Shown here: positions 1-8,362 of the stretch, piece after piece
Position numbering within the stretch: position 1 is the stretch's first letter
Layout: each line of letters opens with the position of its first letter
Assembly: GCF_000196455.1 (NCBI RefSeq)
Contig: NC_014614.1
Location: 634,501-698,500, forward strand
Reading direction: 5' to 3'
Length of the DNA: 64,000 bases
Origin: Acetoanaerobium sticklandii
Lineage (GTDB): Bacteria > Bacillota > Clostridia > Peptostreptococcales > Filifactoraceae
Made by a program: the position numbers and the translations under genes
Notes under the pieces: generated by a model
Told to the model about the DNA's origin: nothing
What the model saw: only the letters and a program-made list of their open reading frames with translations
Databases searched by the model: none

Positions 1-123
1 CTTAAGAAGAGTAGTTTTACCACTTCCACTTTTTCCTACTATAGTAGTGACTATATTTGAACGAATTTCTAAATTTTTTACATCTAATATATTTTTGTAT
101 TTGAGATTTTCTATTTTAAACAT
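1..123 (-). CDS. ABC transporter ATP-binding protein, N-terminal part (cut by window edge)
   Basis: Only the first 41 codons are in the window. The reading begins with an ATG at 121-123 after a good AAGGGGG ribosome binding site. It contains a Walker A motif, GKSGSGKTT (residues about 30-38), typical of an ABC ATPase nucleotide-binding domain. The gene starts 9 bases after the stop of the PadR regulator gene, so the two are almost certainly one transcription unit. This fits the common Firmicute arrangement in which a PadR repressor controls a small ABC exporter. The substrate cannot be read from this fragment. Confidence 0.85.
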   Translation of the reverse strand, partial: MFKIENLKYKNILDVKNLEIRSNIVTTIVGKSGSGKTTLLK

Positions 124-132
124 AATACCCCC

Positions 133-438
133 TTATTTAATCTCTTTAAAGAGTTCATAAGCTTTTGCTTTTGCTTGCTCTAGTATATCTTCGCCAAGAG
201 GAGTTATGGAATAATATTTTCTTATTTTGCCATCTACATTTCTATCCTCTTTAGTAAGCAGTCCTTTATTTTCCATACTGTGAAGTATAGGATAAAGTGT
301 GCCAGGACTCATATCATAGCCATGCTCTTCTAGCTCTTCTATCATCCAAGTACCATAGATAGGCTCTTTCTTTGCATGATGCAATATGTGAATCTGAATA
401 AAGCCTAGAAAAAATTTTCTTAAGATTTGATCTGCCAA
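133..438 (-). CDS. PadR family transcriptional regulator
   Basis: This is a small winged-helix DNA-binding repressor of the PadR family (about 101 residues). The PadR signature is clear: a helix-turn-helix around YGTWMIEELEEHGYDMSPGTLYP, shown here only as its landmarks YGTW and SPGTLYP, followed by the wing with RKYYSITPLG. The longest reading begins at a GTG (447) that lies inside the ribosome binding site GAGGTGA. I prefer the TTG at 438, five bases downstream of that site. It leads the ABC gene at 1-123. A perfect inverted repeat just upstream (467-495) is the likely operator, so autoregulation together with the transporter is expected. PadR members usually respond to small toxic molecules, but no ligand can be inferred here. 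Confidence 0.9.
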   Translation of the reverse strand: MADQILRKFFLGFIQIHILHHAKKEPIYGTWMIEELEEHGYDMSPGTLYPILHSMENKGLLTKEDRNVDGKIRKYYSITPLGEDILEQAKAKAYELFKEIK

Positions 439-466
439 GTTTATCACCTCAATATTATTTAAACGA

Positions 467-495
467 AAAACAATATCGAATATCGATATTGTTTT
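467..495. promoter_or_regulatory. Inverted repeat, probable PadR operator
   Basis: AAAACAATATCGA (467-479) and TCGATATTGTTTT (483-495) form a perfect 13-bp inverted repeat with a 3-bp centre, about 30 bases upstream of the padR start codon. Its position between the DMT gene and padR makes it the natural binding site for the repressor dimer. It has no T-run on the padR side that would make it a terminator for the gene upstream. Confidence 0.65.
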
Positions 496-543
496 AATTA
501 TAGCATTTTATAAATTTTTTTACAATGAAAGTCATGCGGAACA

Positions 544-1425
544 TTAAGGATGTGTTTTTTTATAAAGGAGCTTTGGAATATCAAGCTCGATAAGAAGCAT
601 TCCTACAACTATAAGCACAGCGCCCATGCTTCCTTTTACTCCTAGAACTTCGCCCACTGCAAGGTATGCAAATATAGCTGCAAATACTGGCTCACAGGTG
701 TAAATAAGTGCAGTGTGAGTAGCTGAGGTGTATTTTTGAGCTACGTTTTGAACTATATAAGCTCCAGAAGTACATACAAGGCTTAATATAGCTAGGTTAA
801 TCCACACTGGAAGACTTACAGGTACTGTAGGAGTTTCTATTGCTAGAGAGACTATAAGGCTTAGGAAACCTACGACTCCTATTTGAACTATTGCAAAGGC
901 TATGGATTCTGCTTTTACAGTAAACTTGCCCACGAGAATTATATAAATTGCAAAGAAGACAGCGCAGACTCCTGTGTAGATATCTCCAATATTTAGCCCA
1001 CCTACATCTTGATTTAGGGTGATTAAGGCAAGACCCGAAAAAGCTAAGGCGACGCTTATTACAGTTAGAAGATTTGGAAGCTTTCTTGCGATTATTGCAG
1101 AAAAAATAGGAACAAGTATTACGCTAAATCCAGTGATAAAAGCGGATTTGGAAGCTGTGGTGTAATTAATTCCTACTGTCTGAAAAGCATAGGTTGCAAA
1201 TAACAATAAGCCCAGAAGGATTCCATGCTTTAAGGTAAATTTATCAATTGAAATAATTTTTTTGTAATAAATCACTGCGGATATAAAAAAAGCAAAAATG
1301 AATCTTAAAGCAAGAAAATTATAGGATTGAAGCTCAGACAGTGAGTTTTTGGTCAATATAAAGGAAGCTCCCCATCCAACCGTAACAAGTAACAAAGCAA
1401 TATCTGCCTTAAGTTGTTTTGTCAT
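544..1425 (-). CDS. DMT superfamily (EamA) transporter
   Basis: A 293-residue integral membrane protein with two EamA repeats and about ten hydrophobic segments. The first repeat includes the conserved GWGASFILTK region near residues 18-27 and ALRFIFAF near 40-47. The second begins around residue 150. Family members export amino acids, metabolites or drugs; the substrate is not evident. The ATG at 1425 has a GGAGT ribosome binding site. It is transcribed toward padR but is separated from it by the operator-like repeat, so it is probably an independent unit. A TATAAT-like hexamer on the minus strand at 1472-1477 is a possible -10, with no convincing -35. Confidence 0.88.
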   Translation of the reverse strand: MTKQLKADIALLLVTVGWGASFILTKNSLSELQSYNFLALRFIFAFFISAVIYYKKIISIDKFTLKHGILLGLLLFATYAFQTVGINYTTASKSAFITGFSVILVPIFSAIIARKLPNLLTVISVALAFSGLALITLNQDVGGLNIGDIYTGVCAVFFAIYIILVGKFTVKAESIAFAIVQIGVVGFLSLIVSLAIETPTVPVSLPVWINLAILSLVCTSGAYIVQNVAQKYTSATHTALIYTCEPVFAAIFAYLAVGEVLGVKGSMGAVLIVVGMLLIELDIPKLLYKKTHP

Positions 1426-1749
1426 CTAATCTACTCCTTTGCACAGCTGTATTTTTAATGATATAGCTATAATTATATCTTATATTTAGGGTTTGAAAAG
1501 CCAAATACTATAAGTTTTATGGGAAAGCTGAATTTAATTATTGCCATTAAATTTTAGCAATAATTATCTTTGCTTAAGTTATAGATAGAAAATGCGAAAT
1601 AAAAATTTCTAGTTTATTATTATAACTATGAATATTTATGTATAAAAATAATATATTTCGAATAATTATTTATTTTGTGAATAAAATAGTATATAATGAG
1701 AATAGCAGCACTAGATGATAAATTTTTTTATTATAGGGAGGCGTGTTAA
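1426..1749. promoter_or_regulatory. Divergent intergenic region with putative folD promoter
   Basis: This 324-base AT-rich stretch separates the divergent DMT and folD genes. I see a TATAAT at 1692-1697 on the + strand with no good -35, and a strong ribosome binding site (TAGGGAGG) just before folD. No ORF, riboswitch-like fold or terminator is apparent. Confidence 0.4.
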
Positions 1750-2634
1750 ATGGGAGAGATAATTAAAGGTAAACCAGTAGCAGATAGTATTACTGAGGAA
1801 CTTATTCAGGAAGTTGAGCTATTAAGTGTTAGGGGGATAACACCAAAGCTAGCTATCGTAAGAGTTGGAGCTAGAGGAGACGATTTAGCTTATGAAAAAG
1901 GAGCTCTAACAAAATGTAAAAAAGTTGGAATTGAGACTCAAGTTGTAGAGCTTGCAGCAGATATCACTCAAGATGATTTCATAGCAAAGATCCAAGAATT
2001 AAATAATGATGCATCAGTTAATGGTATGCTAATATTTAGACCATTGCCACAGCAGCTTGATGAAAGCGTAATCAAGTACATAATCTCACCAGAAAAAGAC
2101 GTAGATTGCTTTAGCCCTGTAAATGTTGGAAAGATGACTGAAGGAGACGAAACAGGTTTTCCTCCATGTACACCAACAGCAGTTATGGAAATTCTTAAGT
2201 TCTACGATGTAGATGTAAAAGGTAAAGATGTTACAGTAGTTGGAGCATCTATGGTTGTTGGTAAGCCAGTATCTATACTTTTACTTAATGAATTTGCAAC
2301 TGTAACTACTTGCCATATCTTTACTAAGGATTCTTCTAAGATGACTAAAGAGGCTGATGTAGTTGTAGTAGGCGTTGGAGTTCCTAGACTAGTTAAAGAA
2401 AACTGGGTAAGAGAAGGCGCTGTAGTTATAGATGTAGGTATCAACGTAGATAAAGATGGAAATATGTGTGGAGATACTGATTTTGATAATATAGTTGATA
2501 AAGCAGCTATGATTACTCCAGTTCCAGGTGGAGTTGGTTCAGTTACAACTTCTATCCTTGCTAAGCACGTAATCAAAGCTTGCAAACAACAACACCATGT
2601 AAATTCAAAAGAAATCGAAACAGTAATGAACTAA
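1750..2634 (+). CDS. folD: FolD-family methylene-tetrahydrofolate dehydrogenase (cyclohydrolase residues missing)
   Basis: This is a FolD-family protein of 294 residues, the normal length. It should oxidise 5,10-methylene-THF with NAD(P) in one-carbon metabolism. The Rossmann motif GASMVVGKPVS, the segment VVIDVGIN and the C-terminal TPVPGGVGSVT are all present. The cyclohydrolase signature is altered. The YxxxK motif reads Y48-E-K-G-A52, with Ala in place of the catalytic Lys. The position of the conserved Gln (VQLPLP in ordinary FolD) reads IFRPLP, with Phe96. The substrate-binding Asp in DVDCF is kept. In the human enzyme the corresponding Lys and Gln are required for cyclohydrolase but not for dehydrogenase activity. 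I therefore infer a dehydrogenase-only enzyme that needs a separate cyclohydrolase. It is monocistronic, with a terminator at 2657-2700. Confidence 0.92.
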   Translation: MGEIIKGKPVADSITEELIQEVELLSVRGITPKLAIVRVGARGDDLAYEKGALTKCKKVGIETQVVELAADITQDDFIAKIQELNNDASVNGMLIFRPLPQQLDESVIKYIISPEKDVDCFSPVNVGKMTEGDETGFPPCTPTAVMEILKFYDVDVKGKDVTVVGASMVVGKPVSILLLNEFATVTTCHIFTKDSSKMTKEADVVVVGVGVPRLVKENWVREGAVVIDVGINVDKDGNMCGDTDFDNIVDKAAMITPVPGGVGSVTTSILAKHVIKACKQQHHVNSKEIETVMN

Positions 2635-2656
2635 TTAAATAAATATCGAATTTTAT

Positions 2657-2700
2657 AAGTACACTGTAGATATATTGCTATATTTACAGTGTACTTTCTT
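2657..2700 (+). terminator. Rho-independent terminator after folD
   Basis: A perfect 12-bp stem, AAGTACACTGTA (2657-2668) with TACAGTGTACTT (2685-2696), is followed by a short pyrimidine run. The loop can pair internally (ATATA/TATAT). Confidence 0.85.
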
Positions 2701-2755
2701 ATGCAGAAATTTCGTGGTAGAATAAGAATAAATTAATATAAGGAGTGATATATAA

Positions 2756-3133
2756 ATGAGTAAAAAAGTAATTGCAACAGAAAAAGCACCGGGAGCAATA
2801 GGACCATACTCTCAGGCTATGAGAATAGGAAATATGATTTTTACTTCAGGACAGATTCCTCTTAATCCAGCAACTGGAGAAATGGTTACTGAGATTGCGG
2901 CAGCGACAAAACAATCATTAGAAAACGTAAAGGCTATACTTGAAGTTGAAGGAGCTACTATGGATAACGTTATAAAAACAACTGTTTTCCTAAGCGATAT
3001 GAATAATTTCGTAGCTATGAATGAAGTATATGCAACATATTTTCCACAAAATCCTCCAGCTAGATCAGCTGTGGAGGTAGCTAGACTTCCTAAGGATGCA
3101 GTAGTAGAAATAGAAGTTATAGCGGCTCTTTAA
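2756..3133 (+). CDS. ridA: RidA family reactive enamine/imine deaminase
   Basis: A 125-residue cytosolic protein of the RidA/YjgF/TdcF family, which hydrolyses the reactive 2-aminoacrylate and iminobutyrate released by PLP-dependent dehydratases. Recognisable elements are AIGPYSQA near residues 14-21, the ligand loop GQIPLNP, and the C-terminal stretch NPPARSAVEVARLPKDA with the conserved Arg that binds the substrate carboxylate. Length is typical. The gene stands between two terminators (2657-2700 and 3154-3197), so it is probably transcribed alone. Confidence 0.95.
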   Translation: MSKKVIATEKAPGAIGPYSQAMRIGNMIFTSGQIPLNPATGEMVTEIAAATKQSLENVKAILEVEGATMDNVIKTTVFLSDMNNFVAMNEVYATYFPQNPPARSAVEVARLPKDAVVEIEVIAAL

Positions 3134-3153
3134 TAATCATATATTATGTACTT

Positions 3154-3197
3154 ACAGCTTGAGTTTAAATGCATAGGCATGGCTCAAGCTGTTTTTT
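3154..3197 (+). terminator. Rho-independent terminator after ridA
   Basis: ACAGCTTGAG (3154-3163) pairs with CTCAAGCTGT (3183-3192), and a run of six T bases follows. Confidence 0.88.
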
Positions 3198-3222
3198 AAC
3201 CTAAAACAATCGAGGTGAGTAT

Positions 3223-4293
3223 ATGAAAATCGAGAATAAAGAAAATAAGACTGTAATTAATGTAGGGTTAGTAGGCTATGGCCTATCAGGAAGATTTTTT
3301 CAAGGTGGAGTATTAAGAGGTTTAAAAGAATTTGATATAAAGATGATAGTTACGACAAATCCTGAGAAAAAATTTCAAGCTAAGCTGGATTTTCCTAGGG
3401 CAGAAATTGTCGATAATATAGATGAAATTACAAAAAATGATACTATAGATTTAGTGATTATAAGTACACCTAATCAGCTGCACTTTGAGCTTGCAAACAA
3501 AGCACTAGATGCTGGGAAGCATGTTGTAATAGAAAAGCCATTTACACCAGACTCTTTAAGTGCAAAGGCTCTGATTGAAAAAGCAGAGAAGCTAAAGCTA
3601 GTGCTTTCTGCATACCAAAATAGAAGATATGATGGGGACTATCTGACTCTAAAAAGTCTAATAGCTAGTGGCAATTTAGGACGACTGGTAGAGCTTGAAT
3701 CTCATTTTGATAGATTTAGACCAGAGGTGAAAAAAGATGGCTGGAGAGAATGCAGTCTCCCAGGCTCTGGAGTATTGTTTGATTTAGGTTCGCACCTTAT
3801 AGACCAAGCACTTGATTTATTTGGAATGCCAGATGAATTATACTGCGATATAGCAAGGCAAAGACAATCAAGTGAGGTAGACCAGTTTGAAATGATACTT
3901 TACTACGAAGAAAAAAACCTTAAAGTTACATTAAAAGCGGGCTCACTTGTAAATGTCGTTTTGCCAAGATTTATGGCCTTGGGGACTAAGGGAAGCTACG
4001 CAACCTACGGGCTGGATCCCCAGGAAAATGCTCTAAGATGTGGTGAGAGCTATCCTATTCCAGCTGTAGATGAAGAATCCTATGGAATTTTACATGAAGA
4101 AGATAATCAAAAAGTCATACCTACATTAACTGGAGACTATAGACTTTATTACAAAGGAATTTACGAAGCTATAGTTAATAAAACCATACCTCCGGTGACT
4201 GCTTTGGAGGCTTATCAAGTGATACGTCTAATAGAGCTGGGACATATGAGCGATGCAGAAAAAAGAAGAATTTCTGTAAAGGACAATATCTAG
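3223..4293 (+). CDS. Gfo/Idh/MocA family oxidoreductase
   Basis: An NAD(P)-dependent oxidoreductase of 356 residues. The N-terminal Rossmann domain has GYGLSGRFFQG (residues about 18-28). The family EKPF motif (Lys implicated in catalysis) is near residue 106. The C-terminal alpha/beta domain contains GSGVLFDLGSHLIDQ with the conserved His. Such enzymes act on sugars, inositols or sugar derivatives. Starting only 30 bases upstream of the sugar-sensing genes, it may process the sugar that the downstream transporter imports. The exact substrate is unknown. Confidence 0.9.
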   Translation: MKIENKENKTVINVGLVGYGLSGRFFQGGVLRGLKEFDIKMIVTTNPEKKFQAKLDFPRAEIVDNIDEITKNDTIDLVIISTPNQLHFELANKALDAGKHVVIEKPFTPDSLSAKALIEKAEKLKLVLSAYQNRRYDGDYLTLKSLIASGNLGRLVELESHFDRFRPEVKKDGWRECSLPGSGVLFDLGSHLIDQALDLFGMPDELYCDIARQRQSSEVDQFEMILYYEEKNLKVTLKAGSLVNVVLPRFMALGTKGSYATYGLDPQENALRCGESYPIPAVDEESYGILHEEDNQKVIPTLTGDYRLYYKGIYEAIVNKTIPPVTALEAYQVIRLIELGHMSDAEKRRISVKDNI

Positions 4294-4323
4294 AGTATAA
4301 ATCGTGAAAGGGGATAGCTACCT

Positions 4324-5289
4324 ATGCTAAGAGGCTTAGTTAGGCTGATAAAAAAATACTCCATAAGCTTACTTGTTATAGCCATATGCTTGGCATCTGT
4401 AGTGCTAGGGCAGTTAAAAGCTATTAATTCAAAGCTCGTTGAAGAAGCTCCAGACTATCATTTTTATTTCATCGCTCAAAGCTCGACTGACCCTTTTTGG
4501 CAAAAAGTAGAGGAGGGAGTAAAAAAAGCTGCACTTGACTACAATGTCTATGTAGAATATGTATCTCCGAGATTTTCTAATGCTCAAGAGGCTTATAAGT
4601 ATCTTGACATAGCAACTATTTCAAACGTAGATGGAATAATTACCTATGTCCCTAGATTGGCTGATTACTCAAAACGTATCGACCAAGCTTTTGAACAAAA
4701 CATTCCAGTTGTAACAGTAGATAGCGATGCCTCTTCTAGCAAAAGACAGGTATATATAGGAGCAAACAGCTATACCTTTGGAAAAGAAGCTGCCAAGCTA
4801 ATGCATGAAGCTACTGGCGGAGTTGCTAAAATAGCAGTAATATCCAATGAAGATATAGGAAGCGATACCTTGGAATATGACCTTAAAATGAGCGGATTCT
4901 TCGATTTTTTAAAGGAACAGCCAAATATGGAAATAGTAAAGGTATATACCTCTGCCATGGGAGTAATTAGCTCAGAGGAAATAACTCAAGATATAATAAG
5001 CAATCATCCTGAAATTAATGCTATTCTTACGCTTAGCACTTCAGATACTCTAGGTAGTGCGAGGCTTATAGTAGATAGAAATAGAGTAGGAAAAATTAAA
5101 CTTGTAGGAACAGGAAGCTCAGATAAAATAAAAGATTATATAGATAAAGGCATCATTCACAGCACTATTGAAAGCGATGGATACAGCATGGGATATATGA
5201 GTGTAGAGAGTATGGTAAATATTAATAAAGGTTACTACACTCCTACCTACATAAATACTCAGATAAACATCCAAAAGCAAGGTAGGTGA
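4324..5289 (+). CDS. Membrane-anchored sugar-binding protein, probable sensor partner of the histidine kinase
   Basis: A periplasmic-binding-protein fold of the ribose/galactose type (Peripla_BP_4), 321 residues. It opens with one hydrophobic segment (about residues 12-30) and no lipobox, so it should be anchored by an uncleaved N-terminal helix rather than released or lipidated. Family landmarks are FIAQSSTDPFWQKVEEG (ligand-side loop), GIITYVPR, PVVTVDSD and VGTGSSDKIKDYI. It is followed after 4 bases by a YesM-type kinase. In the known XylFII-LytS-YesN arrangement of Clostridium beijerinckii, an anchored binding protein presents sugar to the kinase. I infer the same role here. Confidence 0.85.
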   Translation: MLRGLVRLIKKYSISLLVIAICLASVVLGQLKAINSKLVEEAPDYHFYFIAQSSTDPFWQKVEEGVKKAALDYNVYVEYVSPRFSNAQEAYKYLDIATISNVDGIITYVPRLADYSKRIDQAFEQNIPVVTVDSDASSSKRQVYIGANSYTFGKEAAKLMHEATGGVAKIAVISNEDIGSDTLEYDLKMSGFFDFLKEQPNMEIVKVYTSAMGVISSEEITQDIISNHPEINAILTLSTSDTLGSARLIVDRNRVGKIKLVGTGSSDKIKDYIDKGIIHSTIESDGYSMGYMSVESMVNINKGYYTPTYINTQINIQKQGR

Positions 5290-5293
5290 TAAG

Positions 5294-6805
5294 ATGAAAA
5301 ACTATTTTGCTAAATTCATTGGAATAAGAAAAAAGCTCATAATTTACTTTTTAGTTCCTATATTTTTGCTTGGAAGCGTAAGTATGATTTCATATTTTAC
5401 GGCAGTATTTTTAAAGAGCAATACTCAGGATATAATAGTAGATTACGTATATCTTAATAATTTGAAAAACGATGTAACTGAGTTAAATATGGAGCTTGAG
5501 AAATATCTAATCAGTGCTTCTTCTGAAGATTTGCTAGACTATTATTCCCATTACAATAGTCTAAATAATCTGGCAGCTAAAATTCCTAGAAAATTAAGCT
5601 ATAACCGAGATGAAATGCTATTAAAAGATATAGGCTTTATGCTAGAGGACTTGCTAGCTGAAACTGATAAGGCTGTAATTTCAAAGCGTGGAAGAGTAAG
5701 CAGCCAGTATACTGAGCATTTTGCAAGAAGTAATGAAATCAGAGCCTATATAGATTCATATATAGTAGAAATGCTGAACAACCGCCTAGAGGAAGGCTCA
5801 AAGCGATATGACGTTTTAAATCAGACTATGAGATTCTTGTTTATACTCAATTTAGGTCTTATTATTTCTATGATAGTAGTAACCCTTATTGTAGCAATAA
5901 GGTCATCGTATAAGCTCACCCAGCCTCTTACAGATTTGTCTCATAATGCTGAGGAAATAGCCAAAGGGAATTTTTATATAGAAATGAAAAAGACCCATAC
6001 AGGAGATGAAATTGATATACTTTCTGAAGCCTTTATAAAAATGATGGATAGCGTAAAGGGACATATAGTAGATATAAAAAATCAAGCAGAGGTTGAAAAT
6101 AGATTAAGAGACCAAGAGGTACAGAACTTTAAAATGAAAGCCCTTTTAAAGGAATCTGAACTGAAATTTCTACAATCTCAGATTAATCCACATTTTCTTT
6201 TCAATACATTAAATGCGGCTTCGCAGCTAGCTGTAATTGAGGATGCAGAAACGACTTCACTTTTCATACAAAATATAGCGGATATATTTAGATACAATCT
6301 AAAAAGCTTGGACGAGCTAGTACCCCTTAGTGATGAACTTGAATTTGTGAGCAACTATATGAGTATACTCAAGATGAGGTTTGGGGAGAGAATAGCTTAT
6401 GAATATAACATAGACAAGAAATCTCTAGGAATAAAAATCCCTAGGATTACACTTCAGCCAATAATAGAAAATGCATATATTCACGGACTCCAAAATCTTG
6501 AAAGAAATGGAACTATAAGGCTTGAAACAAAAGTAGAAAATGAAGTTCTTTTAATCTCCATTGAGGATGATGGTATGGGGATGACAAAGGAGCAGGTAGA
6601 TAATTTAATAAATGAAGATAATGCCGGGGAAACAGCTGCAGAAAACTCAAATAAGCATCTTTCAGGCATAGGAGTAAGTAATGTTATAAAAAGACTCAAG
6701 CTTTCATTTCAAGTAGAAGAAAAACAAAAGATAATTGATATAGTGAGTACACCAGACAAGGGAACCAAGGTAATCTTAAGTTTACCACTCAATAATAGAC
6801 TATAG
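5294..6805 (+). CDS. YesM/LytS-type sensor histidine kinase
   Basis: 503 residues with two transmembrane segments (about 15-37 and 181-203) enclosing an extracellular domain of roughly 140 residues. These are followed by a HAMP region (about 205-258) and a His_kinase domain. The phosphoacceptor His (about residue 300) lies in the motif QINPHFLFNTLN. The ATPase domain has the N-box PIIENAYIHG, the G1 box EDDGMGM and GIGVSNVIKRL. It is preceded by an anchored sugar-binding protein and followed after 9 bases by its AraC-type response regulator, forming a three- or four-gene sensory unit. The extracellular domain lacks any domain I can name and probably contacts the binding protein. Confidence 0.93.
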   Translation: MKNYFAKFIGIRKKLIIYFLVPIFLLGSVSMISYFTAVFLKSNTQDIIVDYVYLNNLKNDVTELNMELEKYLISASSEDLLDYYSHYNSLNNLAAKIPRKLSYNRDEMLLKDIGFMLEDLLAETDKAVISKRGRVSSQYTEHFARSNEIRAYIDSYIVEMLNNRLEEGSKRYDVLNQTMRFLFILNLGLIISMIVVTLIVAIRSSYKLTQPLTDLSHNAEEIAKGNFYIEMKKTHTGDEIDILSEAFIKMMDSVKGHIVDIKNQAEVENRLRDQEVQNFKMKALLKESELKFLQSQINPHFLFNTLNAASQLAVIEDAETTSLFIQNIADIFRYNLKSLDELVPLSDELEFVSNYMSILKMRFGERIAYEYNIDKKSLGIKIPRITLQPIIENAYIHGLQNLERNGTIRLETKVENEVLLISIEDDGMGMTKEQVDNLINEDNAGETAAENSNKHLSGIGVSNVIKRLKLSFQVEEKQKIIDIVSTPDKGTKVILSLPLNNRL

Positions 6806-6814
6806 AGGTGTTTT

Positions 6815-8362
6815 ATGCTAAGAATACTGATTGCAGATGATGAATATCTAGCGATTGAAGCTGTTAAGAAGATAATAAAAAACAATATTGAGGATGTAAA
6901 TATAGTAGCAACTGCATCTAGTGGAAAAGAAGCTATAATTAAGGTTAATGAGCTTAGTCCAGATATAGCTATAATGGACATTCAAATGCCTGGAATAGAT
7001 GGACTAGAAGCAATCAGACAGATTAAAGCCAGCAATCCAAATATATTGTTTATAGTGCTTACAGCATATGATCTTTTTGATTATGCAAAAGAATCTATCG
7101 GTCTTGGAGCGGTAGAATATCTGCTAAAGCCAATAAAAAAAGACCAGCTTCTTATGGCAATAGAGAAAGCAAGCAAGATAGTTAAAAGCAAGCAAATTCA
7201 AAATAAGTGGGAGTATGAGCTAAAAGAGAAGCTAACCCTTGTTTCGCCATTGCTTGAAAATCAGTTTATAACTCAGCATATGTATGCATTTGAAGATTTT
7301 TTTTCAAAGGATTTTTATGAAAATTTATTCGAAATAAATCTTGAAAAAGGATGTGCAATCACACTGAAAATAACTGAGGATGGGCCAGATGATTACAAAA
7401 CATCTAGTCAAATTCAAGCTTTTTTTGAAACGGCTAGGATATTATTAAAAAAAATAGCTCCTTGTATTGTGAGCCAGAGCGTTGCAAGCAAGCAGTACGC
7501 ATGGGTGCCAAATACTGATGATAGGCGAATATCAGATTTCTTAATCGATGAAATAAAATCCTTGCATCAGAAATTATCGAGACAGTTTCCTTATGAGTTT
7601 AAGATAGGCATAGGCAGCTTAAAGGATTATGAAAATATATATGAGTCCCTAAAAGAAAGTGAGCTAGCAGCTTTTGGTGATTATAAGGTTAACGTTTATG
7701 AAGCTGATAATAGCGTGAATGAGTCTGAGGTAAAGGACTATGCCTATCAGCTTGTAAGGCTAGCTGAGAATATTGGAAGACTAGATTTTGTGGGAGCAAA
7801 GCACAGCTTAAAAAAATTCCATGATAAAATATCTCACCTTCCAGCGCATATATATAAGCAAAGATTATTAGAAGCCCTAGTGATATGTGAAAAGCACCTT
7901 CCTATAGATATGACTCAAAAAACAGGAGAAAAAATAGAGCGGTTATTAAACTCAGACTCTATATTAGAAATGGCGAATCAGTTTTCTAATTTCATATTGC
8001 AGTGGGATAGTGAAGCAAAAGCTCAGCTACTGTCTATAGAAGAAGGCGTGATTCCAGATGCCCTAAAATACATTGATAAGCATTACAATGAGAATATCAG
8101 CATGGATTTTGTAGCCAAGCAAGTGAATATCAGCTACCACTATTTCAGCAAGATTTTTAAGCAGAAAATTGGAAAAAGCTTTACAGATTATCTTACTGAT
8201 TTAAGAATAGAAAAATCGCTTGAAATGTTAAGCAGAACTCAAAAAAGTGTAAAAGATATAAGCCTTGAGATAGGATATAATGACCCGAATTACTACTGTA
8301 AGATTTTTAAAAAAATAACTGGATTGACACCGACTGAATACAGAGCCGGGAGTGATAAATGA
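6815..8362 (+). CDS. YesN-type response regulator with AraC DNA-binding domain
   Basis: 515 residues. An N-terminal receiver domain has acidic residues D8/D9, phosphoacceptor D55 in MDIQMPG, and the TAYD and LKPI switch segments. A long linker domain follows (about 130-400), similar in position to YesN-type regulators. The C-terminus carries an AraC helix-turn-helix pair (about 415-510) ending in the signature GYNDPNYYCKIFKKITGLTP. It receives phosphate from the kinase upstream. Its stop overlaps the start of the next gene by 4 bases. The most likely target is the sugar transporter promoter in the 9439-9618 gap. Confidence 0.93.
   Translation: MLRILIADDEYLAIEAVKKIIKNNIEDVNIVATASSGKEAIIKVNELSPDIAIMDIQMPGIDGLEAIRQIKASNPNILFIVLTAYDLFDYAKESIGLGAVEYLLKPIKKDQLLMAIEKASKIVKSKQIQNKWEYELKEKLTLVSPLLENQFITQHMYAFEDFFSKDFYENLFEINLEKGCAITLKITEDGPDDYKTSSQIQAFFETARILLKKIAPCIVSQSVASKQYAWVPNTDDRRISDFLIDEIKSLHQKLSRQFPYEFKIGIGSLKDYENIYESLKESELAAFGDYKVNVYEADNSVNESEVKDYAYQLVRLAENIGRLDFVGAKHSLKKFHDKISHLPAHIYKQRLLEALVICEKHLPIDMTQKTGEKIERLLNSDSILEMANQFSNFILQWDSEAKAQLLSIEEGVIPDALKYIDKHYNENISMDFVAKQVNISYHYFSKIFKQKIGKSFTDYLTDLRIEKSLEMLSRTQKSVKDISLEIGYNDPNYYCKIFKKITGLTPTEYRAGSDK

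Noticed and set aside
2202..2585. A 127-residue Thr/Ser-rich antisense reading in folD
   Set aside because: It is a shadow of folD codon bias and has no homologous motif.
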